Shown here piece by piece: positions 35,527 through 45,600 of a stretch of DNA of 53,013 nucleotides. Under the pieces are notes generated by a model. The model was not told the origin of the DNA, did not search any database, and saw only the letters and a program-made list of their open reading frames with translations. A program made the position numbers and the translations under genes. Source of the stretch: Bacteroidota bacterium (GTDB taxonomy: Bacteria > Bacteroidota > Bacteroidia > Bacteroidales > Paludibacteraceae). The stretch covers positions 1-53,013 of the forward strand of contig JAFNAV010000013.1 of the NCBI GenBank assembly GCA_017860345.1, in the 5' to 3' direction. How positions within the stretch are numbered: the first letter of the stretch is position 1; every line of letters begins with the position of its first letter.

Positions 35527-37251
35527 TTATTTCAGTGATGGCATTTGATCTCTTGTAATTACATAATCGTAACTAAAAAATTTATTCCACCAGGTAACGC
35601 CATTGTGCGAAGCCGATTCGGTATAGTCGCCGTTCCAGGGCATAAACCATGACCATGTGTCGCCATTTTGCAGCATCAGTGCCGGGTCAGGTACGGATCC
35701 ACACTCACTCAGGGTGATTATTTTTTTTCCGGCCGACATTTCGCGTACAGCATTGAATGCGATATACTGAGAACCATGTTGGTTTTCGCCGGGATAAATG
35801 TCCATTCCCAGAATATCCACATAATCATCGCCCGGATACCAGGTTGCAGCATTGGCAGATGCGCTGGTAGTCCATACCCAAAGCAGGTTGTTTAGACCGT
35901 GATAATTCACCAGCCGATCGAACATCAAGCGCCAGAGTGCTTTGCAGGATGCAGCTCCTTTGGCACCCCACCAAAACCAGGCACCTTCGGCCTCGTGTAA
36001 CGGACGCCAGAGTACAGGAATGCCCGCATCTTTAAATTGCTTGAGATAGCCCGCTATAACATCAATATCCACAATCATCGCCTTATATTCGTCCGAAGTG
36101 GTATCGTTTATTTTCGACACATCAAAGGTTGTTCCTGTTGGATAAGTTGTGGAATAGGTGTTGAAACTACCCGATTTATTAAGAGGATCGCGCCAATGCC
36201 AGGAGATGGTTACGATACCGTTGTTGTTCCACCAGTCCTGCCCAAGAGTAAAAGGGCCTGAATAGTTTACCCAGTTTTGGTTCAGGTTTGTATGGTCAAT
36301 AAAGTCGAAGCCAGTAAGCGCCGGCCACTTTCCGGTATTGGTGTGTACCCAGGTAGCTTCGGTGATATTGGTACTGTGCGCTGCCATAGTGCCCGAAATA
36401 ATCTTTGTTCCAAAATTGGTTTTCAGAAAATTATACAACTTTACCGCTTGCGTTGACGCATTGGCACTTACGGGCGAAGCAGCAATGTTAAATGCCACTG
36501 GCCCTGTATTGTTTTTAAGTATACGCAAATAATCAAGTTGAATATATCCCCAGCTTTTATTTAAAGAAATGGTATGCGTACCGGCAGTAAGTTTAAGCAT
36601 AGCTGCTTTCACTTCGGTCCATGCAGTAGCTGTTGCGAAAGTAACATCGACAGCATACGTACCATCTACATACAAAGTATTTACCTTTTGTGCAGAAGAC
36701 GTAAAGCGGAAATAAACATCATAATAGGCTGTTTCGGTAGCCTGAACCGTAAAAGTTACATTACCGGCATTGGTATTTACGTAACCTGTGCCGCTGTATC
36801 CCGTAACGGAATTTGCGGTAGCAGCATCAGTTGTGAGCGTGGCGCTCTCAGCTTCGTAAAGTGTACCATCAACAGAAATAGCCTGTGCCGTTGAAAAAGA
36901 TACTGTAATCTCTTTAGCCGAATTGCCTGCATCGTCAAAAACCGTTTGCGCAGGTATCGTCAGGACATACTCTGTCCCCGCAGCCAATGAGGCGTTTATA
37001 GTAATAGTTCGTGCCGAAACGGAAGCCGTTACAGTTATCCCATTCAGTTTTATCTGTGGATTGGCTGATAAGCTTATTTTCTCTGTAAATTTGAGTGTAA
37101 TTGTAGTAGATGTACTAACATTTAGTTCGTTGTCGGCCGGTGTACTTTCCATAAGCGACGGCGCAATACTGTCGTCGGGCTCGTCAGGAGTACACGAAAA
37201 GAGTAAAAAAAACAAGGAAACAATCAATAGCCTTAAAATACTTCTTTGCAT
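35527..37251 (-). CDS. Surface GH26 mannanase lipoprotein with Ig-like and CBM35-like domains
   Basis: The start at 37251 (MQRSILRLLIVSLFFLLFSC) puts the lipobox Cys at residue 20, followed by acidic TPDEPDD, the pattern of surface-exported lipoproteins. The preceding 17 codons are dropped. A Big_5-type Ig domain lies at about 30-125 (SVDGTLYEAESATL begins the next module). A CBM35-like carbohydrate-binding module follows at about 130-260 (VTGYSGTGYVNTN, TAYYDVYFRFTS, IQLDYLRI). The GH26 domain spans about 270-574, with ISGTMAAHST, VTISWHWRDPLN, the acid/base Glu in WRPLHEAEGAWFWWG, and the nucleophile Glu in IITLSECGS. It probably makes the first cuts in mannan at the cell surface. Confidence 0.9.
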   Translation of the reverse strand: MQRSILRLLIVSLFFLLFSCTPDEPDDSIAPSLMESTPADNELNVSTSTTITLKFTEKISLSANPQIKLNGITVTASVSARTITINASLAAGTEYVLTIPAQTVFDDAGNSAKEITVSFSTAQAISVDGTLYEAESATLTTDAATANSVTGYSGTGYVNTNAGNVTFTVQATETAYYDVYFRFTSSAQKVNTLYVDGTYAVDVTFATATAWTEVKAAMLKLTAGTHTISLNKSWGYIQLDYLRILKNNTGPVAFNIAASPVSANASTQAVKLYNFLKTNFGTKIISGTMAAHSTNITEATWVHTNTGKWPALTGFDFIDHTNLNQNWVNYSGPFTLGQDWWNNNGIVTISWHWRDPLNKSGSFNTYSTTYPTGTTFDVSKINDTTSDEYKAMIVDIDVIAGYLKQFKDAGIPVLWRPLHEAEGAWFWWGAKGAASCKALWRLMFDRLVNYHGLNNLLWVWTTSASANAATWYPGDDYVDILGMDIYPGENQHGSQYIAFNAVREMSAGKKIITLSECGSVPDPALMLQNGDTWSWFMPWNGDYTESASHNGVTWWNKFFSYDYVITRDQMPSLK

Positions 37252-37389
37252 AATAAAAAAAATGATAAAAGAACACGATAAAAATAATTGTTTTTCATTC
37301 AATTACATTGAAAAACCTTAAAAAACTAACACCTCAATCAGAGAAAAAGAATTATTGTACACTAACAATGAAGTACTTTTTTGGGAAAA

Positions 37390-37428
37390 GAAAGGAGGAT
37401 ATTCAGTTCAGGAAAATATCCTCCTTTC
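37390..37428 (-). terminator. Hairpin after the IPT lipoprotein gene
   Basis: GAAAGGAGGATATT (37390-37403) pairs with AATATCCTCCTTTC (37415-37428), a perfect 14-bp stem just behind the stop of the 37440 gene. On the minus strand it is followed by TTTTCCC. It may reduce read-through so that the surface-capture genes upstream are transcribed more than the enzymes downstream. Confidence 0.6.
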
Positions 37429-37439
37429 AAAAGATAAAA

Positions 37440-39587
37440 TTAAAAACCAAATAATTTTGGTGCTCCTGAAGCAGAAGAGTTCTTCAAATCGAACCGGAGG
37501 TTATCTATCATAATACCCGAGAAGTCGTATGTAGCGCTTGCGCCGCTGATGTACATACCCCAATCTTTAGTACCATCAATAACCATAGTCGAATTCAAGA
37601 CATCAAACGTGAGCGTTACCCATTGTCCATTGGTGGAACTACTGAATATATCGCCAAGATTCACAGCTACATCCCAACCTTTAAGACACATTCCGGCAGT
37701 AATACCAGTTACCGGTTTGGTAATACAAATGTCCATCTTAAGCACATAATCTCCGGCGTTAGCCAAAGATGGTATTGCACCCCAGTTGGCAGCCCATAGC
37801 CAGTCCCATGAGGTTGAAACACCCGATTTACCAATCATGGCAGCAGTTCCATTAAGATCTACGGCTGGTGTACCGAAAGTAAATGAACCTCCCCAGGTCG
37901 ATTGTGAGTTTCCACCACCATCAAAATTAGTAATCATTATTGTAGAACTAAGAATTGGATCAGTACCGTAAGCAAACTGCGGAGAGGTTACCTCTTCACC
38001 ATCAAATGAAACCATCTTGAAGGTAGTTTTACCATGCTTAGCTGTAGTGGGTATGTAAACTTCTATCGATGTTGTAGTACGAGCACCATAAAGAACTGCT
38101 TTCACGTTATCTTCAAAGTATATGGCCTCCACATAATTCAGATTTTTGCCTGTAATGGTCATCAATCCTCCATGAGGAACCGAAGTCGTAATTGTGGCAA
38201 TAGCTGGTGTAGTAGCTGCTTTTATAGCCAACTGATCGGTTGAATTAACAGTAGCCCCATTCACTGTAGTGAAAGCTACATAGTCAGTTCCGGCACAGGT
38301 CATTGGCACTACTACATCCAAAGATGTAGCTCCGGCTGCAGGTGTAAGCTCAACAGAACCACCCGTAAACGATATTTTACGAATCAAATCGAGATTAGTT
38401 CCGGTAATGGTAACTGTTTCCCCAGCTGTTAATGACAATGGACTCAGCCCTGTAATTTCAGGCTTAATCAGAGAAATAGCATCGCTTGTAGCAGTTAAAC
38501 CTGAGTTTGTATTTACTACCACTGGGCCATCATAAGCAGTCATTGGAACTGTAACTTTAATACTCGTTTCCGATTGTTCGGCTATCGTTCCTGTAACTAC
38601 TGTTCCTGAACTGCTGGTTGCAAAGTCAACACTTGTAACTAAATCAAGATCAGTTCCTGTAATAGTTAATTCGTCCCCATTTTTAATTAACAAGGGAGCT
38701 ACTGCCGTAATAGCAGGAGCTACCAATTGAAGTGTTCCATCGGTGCTTATTTCTTTTCCTGAATAGGTAATAACTTTGATAGCACCTTCTTTAACAGTAA
38801 CGGGTGTTTTTACAGTAATTTGAGTATTCGATTCGTTCAGTGTGAAATCCGTATGACTAATTTTATTGCCATCGGGCAAAACCACCGTTTCGATCAAATT
38901 CAGATATGTACCAGCCAAAGTAACATCCTGACCGGGTTTTACAACATCAGGAGAAATAATTCCGAGTGTAGTAGGGTCGGTTACCGTTATTGGGTCAGTA
39001 GAGTATACTAAAACAGGAATTTCGGCACCATTAGACACTGAGAATTTACCGGTTTTGGCAGCTTTAGGTACGTATACTTCGATTTTTTTTCGTGTTTGGC
39101 TTACAAAATCGGCACTATCAACAGAGGCTCCTTCAAAGAAAATAACCTGAGCAATATTATTCAGATAGTCGCCCTCAATAGTGAACAAATCACCTGCCTT
39201 TACAGCGGCAGTTGTATAAGTACTAATTGAGATAGGTTCTGTAAACGTCAACGGAGTTTTGGTTGTAATATCTCCCGAAGATGTTTTTAGAATAACAACT
39301 CCCGGTTTGGAATCCTGCGGGATAGTAATAATAAGTTCGGAAGATGTTTTACTTACAAAACTTGTAATCTCCACATTGTTTTGCAAAACAATTGCAGTTA
39401 CTTTATCCAGATTTGATCCGATAAATTTCAGTTCGCCTCCCCTTAAAGCGGGTGAAGGACCAAAGACTTTCAATTCAGGGGTGGTTGATACATCCGACGA
39501 GTCATCGCAAGCGGTCATAAACAACCCTGACAATAATATGCAGGTGAAAAAACCTACAAATATCGATTTGTTAAATATATGTCGCAT
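37440..39587 (-). CDS. Surface glycan-binding lipoprotein with a tandem IPT/TIG array
   Basis: A 715-residue lipoprotein with lipobox MTAC (Cys27) followed by DDSSD. About six consecutive IPT/TIG Ig-like domains run from residue 35 to 540, each with a GGELKFIGSNLDKV- or GDELTITGTDLDLV-like hairpin and a closing IxVxxPxxxxxG strand. The last ~160 residues form a separate beta-sandwich (SQSTWGGSFTFGTPAVDLNG, TSWDWLWAANWG, GMCLKGWDVAVNLG) with many exposed Trp, the likely glucomannan-binding domain. It lies in the SusE/SGBP position after SusD and a second such lipoprotein. It is longer than most SGBPs and would hold its binding tip well away from the membrane. Confidence 0.83.
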   Translation of the reverse strand: MRHIFNKSIFVGFFTCILLSGLFMTACDDSSDVSTTPELKVFGPSPALRGGELKFIGSNLDKVTAIVLQNNVEITSFVSKTSSELIITIPQDSKPGVVILKTSSGDITTKTPLTFTEPISISTYTTAAVKAGDLFTIEGDYLNNIAQVIFFEGASVDSADFVSQTRKKIEVYVPKAAKTGKFSVSNGAEIPVLVYSTDPITVTDPTTLGIISPDVVKPGQDVTLAGTYLNLIETVVLPDGNKISHTDFTLNESNTQITVKTPVTVKEGAIKVITYSGKEISTDGTLQLVAPAITAVAPLLIKNGDELTITGTDLDLVTSVDFATSSSGTVVTGTIAEQSETSIKVTVPMTAYDGPVVVNTNSGLTATSDAISLIKPEITGLSPLSLTAGETVTITGTNLDLIRKISFTGGSVELTPAAGATSLDVVVPMTCAGTDYVAFTTVNGATVNSTDQLAIKAATTPAIATITTSVPHGGLMTITGKNLNYVEAIYFEDNVKAVLYGARTTTSIEVYIPTTAKHGKTTFKMVSFDGEEVTSPQFAYGTDPILSSTIMITNFDGGGNSQSTWGGSFTFGTPAVDLNGTAAMIGKSGVSTSWDWLWAANWGAIPSLANAGDYVLKMDICITKPVTGITAGMCLKGWDVAVNLGDIFSSSTNGQWVTLTFDVLNSTMVIDGTKDWGMYISGASATYDFSGIMIDNLRFDLKNSSASGAPKLFGF

Positions 39588-39644
39588 AATTATATTTTTT
39601 ATAATGCCTCCCGTTATTGCGGGTTGGGCTGGGTTTATTTACGA

Positions 39645-40889
39645 TTAATTAGCTGGAACTACGCGAATGTTATCAATATGCATTTCTGGTGTACAAGCAT
39701 CACCCTTAATACCACCATGGTATACAAAGAACGTAAGCCCTCCAAAATTACCTGCACTGGCTGCTTTAATTTCGCTGCCGGTCTGGGTGTATTTAAAGTC
39801 GCTTAAAGGAACAGTTACGGTAATCCAACCATCAGTGGTAAAAGTTCCGGTAGATTCCCATGGTCTCCACAGTCCTCTTGGCGTAACTCCGTCGGCAATG
39901 TACGAGTTGGTACCGGCAGTAGCCCAAGGTGTAAATATCATTTGCAAAGCACAGCAAGACCAGGCCTTGGTAACATTAATCTCAAATTTCAAAACAGAAG
40001 TTGACGGGTCGGTAGAGAATAAGTCTCCCTGCGCACGCCCGTTGGCTACACCCCAAAGATTGAAAGAGAACCCATCTTCATTCCAGCTGCTTCCAGCACC
40101 TTCCGAATCGTCCAGACTGCCACTAAATTTTACATAGTTTCCGGAAATACCGCCATCCGAAGCAAGATTACCAGCACGCCAGCCTCCACTTGCATTGGTA
40201 TTATCCCAATCGAGAATAATTCCACGATTATCTCTGAAATAGAACGATGTAGAGCGCGTTGTACCGTAACGACTTGTAACAGATACCGGACCAGCGCTTG
40301 CTCCCTGAGGAACCTTTACCTTAATTTGATTAAGCGTGAACGAAACAATTTCAGTAGCTTTGATATTCGGAGTAAAAGTAACCTCCGGCACCTCAGACCC
40401 ATCAACAGGCAAGAAATAGTTTCCGTTGATTGTAGCAACATCTCCATCAGCCACATACTCGCAATCCATACTTGAGAGTAAAGGATTAGGCACGTCAACT
40501 CCAAAATCGAACTTCACTGTATCGCCTACTGCATTGATGAGGTAGATTTTACTGGTAACATTATCCGGTATTTTTTCCGGAACAATCACGATTAATGCCT
40601 CAGAGGTTATCAGGCTTGTGTTCAAATCAGCCTTTTTATCATTAAACCAAAGCTCTTTTACACTTGTAAGGTTTTTACCAACAAGCGCTATTGTAGTTCC
40701 CATGTAAGCATGTGTTATCAACGAATCTGAGCTTAGGGCATCCGGAATACGGGCATAATAAACCTCAGGCACTCCGCTGGTAGTTTTGTATGCATCCGGA
40801 TAATCTTCACACCCCGACAATGTTACTACCGTAACCAGTGTCATAAGTAACGAAAAGATCTGTATTGATGTTTTAAAAATATTTTTCAT
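39645..40889 (-). CDS. Surface glycan-binding lipoprotein (SusE/SGBP-like) with two IPT domains
   Basis: A 414-residue lipoprotein; the signal peptide ends at lipobox SGC (Cys27) followed by EDYPDA. Two IPT/TIG domains lie at about 40-135 (GTTIALVGKNLTSVKELWFND) and 140-220 (ATINGNYFLPVDGSEVPEVTF). A C-terminal beta-sandwich at about 225-414 is rich in Trp and Gly (ILDWDNTNASGGWRAG, SSWNEDGFSFNLWGVANG, IFTPWATAGTNSY, RGLWRPWESTG) and is probably the carbohydrate-binding part. It follows SusD by 18 bases on the same transcript. It is related in plan to the larger lipoprotein behind it. Confidence 0.83.
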   Translation of the reverse strand: MKNIFKTSIQIFSLLMTLVTVVTLSGCEDYPDAYKTTSGVPEVYYARIPDALSSDSLITHAYMGTTIALVGKNLTSVKELWFNDKKADLNTSLITSEALIVIVPEKIPDNVTSKIYLINAVGDTVKFDFGVDVPNPLLSSMDCEYVADGDVATINGNYFLPVDGSEVPEVTFTPNIKATEIVSFTLNQIKVKVPQGASAGPVSVTSRYGTTRSTSFYFRDNRGIILDWDNTNASGGWRAGNLASDGGISGNYVKFSGSLDDSEGAGSSWNEDGFSFNLWGVANGRAQGDLFSTDPSTSVLKFEINVTKAWSCCALQMIFTPWATAGTNSYIADGVTPRGLWRPWESTGTFTTDGWITVTVPLSDFKYTQTGSEIKAASAGNFGGLTFFVYHGGIKGDACTPEMHIDNIRVVPAN

Positions 40890-40907
40890 ACGATATTCTT
40901 TAATTTT

Positions 40908-42605
40908 TTAAAAACTGATAGAACTGAAGTCAAAAGAGACTGGCTCCTTTTTTAAATTAGGATTGGCCGATAAGTCCGTATCCGGGAACGGTATTTCAAA
41001 GAATATCACGCTCTCTGCAACTTTCCATGATCCAACGGTAACGGTAGAGTTATCAATGTTTCCTTTGTAATAAGCAGCCAGATTATTCCAGTAGCCTCTT
41101 TCCTGAGCAGCCAAACGAGCTTTTGCTTCTGCTGGTTTGTAATAGCTCAATCGTACAAAATCATACCAATAGTCTCCTTCACAGGCTAACTCTAACCTAC
41201 GTTCCTTGAAAATATCGTCGAAAGTAATGGATGCCGGTTTTACGTAACTTGCTACGCTACGACTGCGAACTTTATAAAAAGCGTCAATAGCGCTTGCATC
41301 TGAAGTAGATGAACTATTTCCCAAAACAGCTTCGGCATACACCAGATACACATCGGCTAACCGAAGCAGGTGAGTGCTCAGTGCTGTGGACATACGCGAA
41401 AGTCCAACACTTGCACCGTTGATGTGATCCTGATTATCGCCAACTATGTTTTTCACACAGTTTGATCCTGTTGGGCTGGCAAAAGTGACTGTAAGCGCAT
41501 TATCGCTCGAAGTAGTTTTATTCCAATCATAATCAAAACCTCCTTTATCGGCCCAGAAATAATCGTAATGATCACCCTGCATCATCATGGTGGCTTTACG
41601 ACGGGCATCGGTGTTGATACGCGTAAAGCTTGAAGCGTTTTCGCCAAAAGCAGTTTGCAAATCAACCGTCGGGCCTACATAAGTACCCCATGTATCGCCA
41701 AGTTCGGAAAATCCATTTAACCCTAAGTCCGACTGAAAAGTATTCTGGCAGGTCCAGTGCGTACCAATAGTCCAGTGCCATGCAATAAGGCTTTCGTCGC
41801 TGAAGTTGTTTGCCAAACGGAAAATATCAGAATATTCAGGGGTAAGCACCCGTCCGCTTTCGTCAATTACTTTTTTGGCATATTCGGCGGCTTTAGCCAA
41901 ATCTTCGGCATTGCGTGTGCCATCGGTAGAACCATAACCGGATTTTGTGAGGTATACTTTAGCCAACAGTCCATAAGCACTGTATTTGTCAATACGGCCT
42001 GTAGCGTTTTCGGCCGGCAGCAATTCTATAGCTTTATCAAGACATTTAATGATGTAAGTGTAAACATCTTCTATTTTGTTTCGGTATAAACTATTCGACT
42101 GGTTATTGGCAATAATCTCACTATTGTTGTGAATAATAGGCACAGCGCCAAAACAACGTACAAGGTAGAAGTATGTCATCGCCTTCCATGTAAGCGCTTC
42201 GCCTTCAACGGTATTTTTGGTAGTTTGAGTTACATCTGGGCCTGCTTTAAGCTTAATGTTTTCAATCAAAGTATTGCAATAAGCATTTACCGACCAAAGT
42301 GATGCCGAAGCATTCTTGAGGTCTGAGTCGCTTGATTTAAGCACAAAAGCTTGATATGCATTATCAGTTCCGTAATAGATATTCCCTGAAAGAACATCGC
42401 CTATTTTTACAAAGCCACGTTGAAAATCGTACCATGGCGAGTTGTAAATAGGATTAACAGCCTGAAAGCATTGGGCGTCGGTTTGATAAAACCCATCGAT
42501 GGTGTAGCTATCTTCGGTTGGACGATTTAAAAAGTCATCACAAGAAGTCATTCCAACCAAAAGTATGGTGGCAACAGCCAGACTTTTTATATTAAGTATT
42601 TTCAT
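40908..42605 (-). CDS. susD: SusD-like outer-membrane glycan-binding lipoprotein
   Basis: A 565-residue lipoprotein; the signal peptide ends in lipobox TSC (Cys22), followed by DDFLNRPTEDSYTIDGFYQT, a standard SusD start. The TPR-rich body includes EALTWKAMTYFYLVRCFGAVPII, YTYIIKCLDKAIELLP and SAYGLLAKVYLTKSGYG. The C-terminal part has RLADVYLVYAEAVLGN, DDIFKERRLELACEGDYWYDFVR and IFFEIPFPDTDLSANPNL. It caps the SusC barrel and helps select oligosaccharides; here presumably mannan or glucomannan. It lies 18 bases behind susC. Confidence 0.93.
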   Translation of the reverse strand: MKILNIKSLAVATILLVGMTSCDDFLNRPTEDSYTIDGFYQTDAQCFQAVNPIYNSPWYDFQRGFVKIGDVLSGNIYYGTDNAYQAFVLKSSDSDLKNASASLWSVNAYCNTLIENIKLKAGPDVTQTTKNTVEGEALTWKAMTYFYLVRCFGAVPIIHNNSEIIANNQSNSLYRNKIEDVYTYIIKCLDKAIELLPAENATGRIDKYSAYGLLAKVYLTKSGYGSTDGTRNAEDLAKAAEYAKKVIDESGRVLTPEYSDIFRLANNFSDESLIAWHWTIGTHWTCQNTFQSDLGLNGFSELGDTWGTYVGPTVDLQTAFGENASSFTRINTDARRKATMMMQGDHYDYFWADKGGFDYDWNKTTSSDNALTVTFASPTGSNCVKNIVGDNQDHINGASVGLSRMSTALSTHLLRLADVYLVYAEAVLGNSSSTSDASAIDAFYKVRSRSVASYVKPASITFDDIFKERRLELACEGDYWYDFVRLSYYKPAEAKARLAAQERGYWNNLAAYYKGNIDNSTVTVGSWKVAESVIFFEIPFPDTDLSANPNLKKEPVSFDFSSISF

Positions 42606-42623
42606 ATTATTAGCTTTAATAAA

Positions 42624-45600
42624 TTAGAATGATAGATTTAATCCGAAAGAATATACCTGTGGCGAAGGATAACGTCCATTATCTAATCCCATAACATTCG
42701 AACTGGCCGTACTTGATCCAATTTCAGGATCGAAACCTGAGTATTTGGTCAGGGTGTATAGGTTTTGAATATTGGCATAAATACGTAACGTCTCCAGATG
42801 AAGTGGTTTCAAAAGCTTTTTGTTAAAATTATAACCCAAGGCTATATTCTTAATTCTAAGGTAAGATCCATCTTCAATATATCTGCTGGAAATACGGGCA
42901 TTATCATTCGGGTCGTTCTGAATAGCACGTGGCAGTTTTGCGCCGGAGTTAGCTACTTTTACGTTATCAATATCATCGTACCAGTTATAAACTATAGTCC
43001 CGGTTGAATTGGTGCGAGGGTAAGATATCGATGCATCAATCTGCGTCAGGCGTGCACGTTCGGTAACTACTGCCAACTGGTTGTTCCATAAAGTTTCCAT
43101 GCTGGTTAAGTTAATCGAAGAATAGTTCAATACCTTATTACCATAAGATCCGTTTACAAAGATATTTAAATCGAAATTTTTGTAGCGGATCGTATTGTTG
43201 AGTCCAAAAGTAAACTTTGGCAGTGGAGATCCTAAGTTCGTACGGTCATTTTCGTCGATATATCCATTGCCATCAACATCTTTATACTTGATATCTCCGG
43301 GATATACTGTATTGGTTCTGCTATAAGAAACTCCATCAGTAGGATTATGATCCGGAGTTGCACTGTTCTCAATATCTTCTTTATCCTGATAGATGCCTTC
43401 TACTACATATCCATAAAAGTTATATAACGATTGTCCAACCACAGTATGCGATACTACATCAGTCCATTGTCCGTAACCTTCAATAGAGGTTGAGGATGTT
43501 CCGTCTAATGCAAGTAATTTGTTTTTGTTGAACGAAACTTGCAATTCGCTATCCCATTGAAAATCCGCAGTTTTAATATTATGAGTATTCAAAGAGAATT
43601 CAAGCCCTTTGTTTTCGATAGACCCATAATTACCCCAGGGAGCAGCCAATGCACTCGAAACATTTCCATCGGTACCCATGTACGAAGGTAAATCCATCTG
43701 CATCAACATGTCTTTAGATATTTTACGGTAAGCATCTACATTAAGCTCTATTCTGTTATCAAGCAAAGCTAAGTCCAATCCCAGATTAACTTGCTCCTGT
43801 GTTTCCCATTTTATGTACGGATTGGCAATATTGCTTTGACGATAACCAGCTCCTAAGCCAGTTTCCATGCTTGAGATAGATGCTCCCCAGCGATACCCGT
43901 CGATTGCCTGATTACCTGTCTGTCCCCATCCTAAACGAAGTTTTGCATTTGAAATTACAGGCTTAAAATCGGCCATAAAATTCTCGTTAGACAAACGCCA
44001 CGAAGCAGCAGCAGCATGGAACGGCGCCCAACGGTTTAGCGGCCCAAAGTTTGACGATCCATCGTACCTGAACGTATAAGTAGCATAGTATTTATCGTTG
44101 TAGTTATACGTACCACGGGCAAAAACTGAAGCCATAGAGCTGCTTCCAAATCCGGAGGTAATGAGAGGATCGCTACCCAAACTTGGATTATGAATCGTAT
44201 TGTCGGGGAGGTTCGATGCTGAAATGCTTTGGTATTCCCAGCTTGACTCCTGAATTTCGTTACCAATCATGGCAGTGGTTTTGTGCAATCCAAAATCTTT
44301 GGAATAATTCAGGTAGTTTTTAATTTGCCAGAATGTACTTTGATTGTGTTGTTTAGTATCGCTATTGATGGAGCGGCTCCAGCTACCGTATGTAGCAGTA
44401 GGGCGGAATCTTTCGGCATCTGAACCCGATTTATTAATAGCGTACTCGGTATGCCAAATCAGGTTTTTGTACAGTGTGGCGTCAAAATATATATTTCCAC
44501 TCAGATTACTACGGCTAAGCAGGTTATCTTCATCCAGCGCTTTTGCTATAGGGTTTATTCTTGTTGCCACTCCTTCGCGGTTAACGCTTGTATAATTACC
44601 ATCAATATCTTTGATTGGAACATCAGGTGTCGACAAAAGAGCGATATTGATAATTCCCTCATCGCTATCAGCCAGTCCCAACCGTTCGTCGGTAGATGAA
44701 TAACTCAGGTTAACGCCCATTTTCAACCATTTTTTTAGTTGAGCATCCAAGTTGCTTTTGAAAGAGAAACGTTCAAATTTAGTTCCGATTACCGTTCCTT
44801 CCTGATTCAGATATGATCCCGAAACATAATACTTCATAAACTCGTTACCGCCCGAAGCACTTACGGTATGACTATGCATTGGGGCTGATTGGAATACAGC
44901 GTCCTGCCAGTTGGTACCAACGCCCAACAGTGATGGGTCGCGAAATTCAACGCGAATGTCCCGTCCGGCCGTTTCGGCAGCCATATCATTACTATATTCA
45001 GCAAATTCTTTGAGATTCATTACATCAAGACGTTTAGCCTGACGCTGAAATCCAAACATGCCTTCGTAGGTAAATTTTGCTTCGCCGACTTTACCCCGTT
45101 TGGTGGTGATAAGCACAACACCATTTGAAGCCTGAGAACCATAAATAGCAGTAGCCGACGCATCTTTCAATATCTCCATGGAAACAATATCCGAAGGATT
45201 GATAGTAGAAAGAGGAGAAACAGTTGATACTGCTCCATTACCCAGTGCATCGCCCAAACCAAAATCAGCTCCCGAACGCCCCTGGATTTGAACAGGAACA
45301 CCATCGATAACGTACAATGGTTCAGCATCAGCATTAATGGTACTTTGCCCACGTACGCGGATTGACACCGAAGAGCCCGGAGCGCCCGAAGTTTGTACAG
45401 CTGTAACACCAGCTACACGTCCCTGAAGCGCCTGATCCATATTGGTGATAATTGAACCTTTAAGTTTGTCTTCGCCTACAGTAACCGAAGCGCCTGAGAG
45501 GTCGCTCTTTTTCATGGTACCGTAACCTACGGCTACCACCTCGTCGAGCATCTTGGCGTCGGGCTGCATCTTTACATTAACAATTCTTGATTTAACAGAG

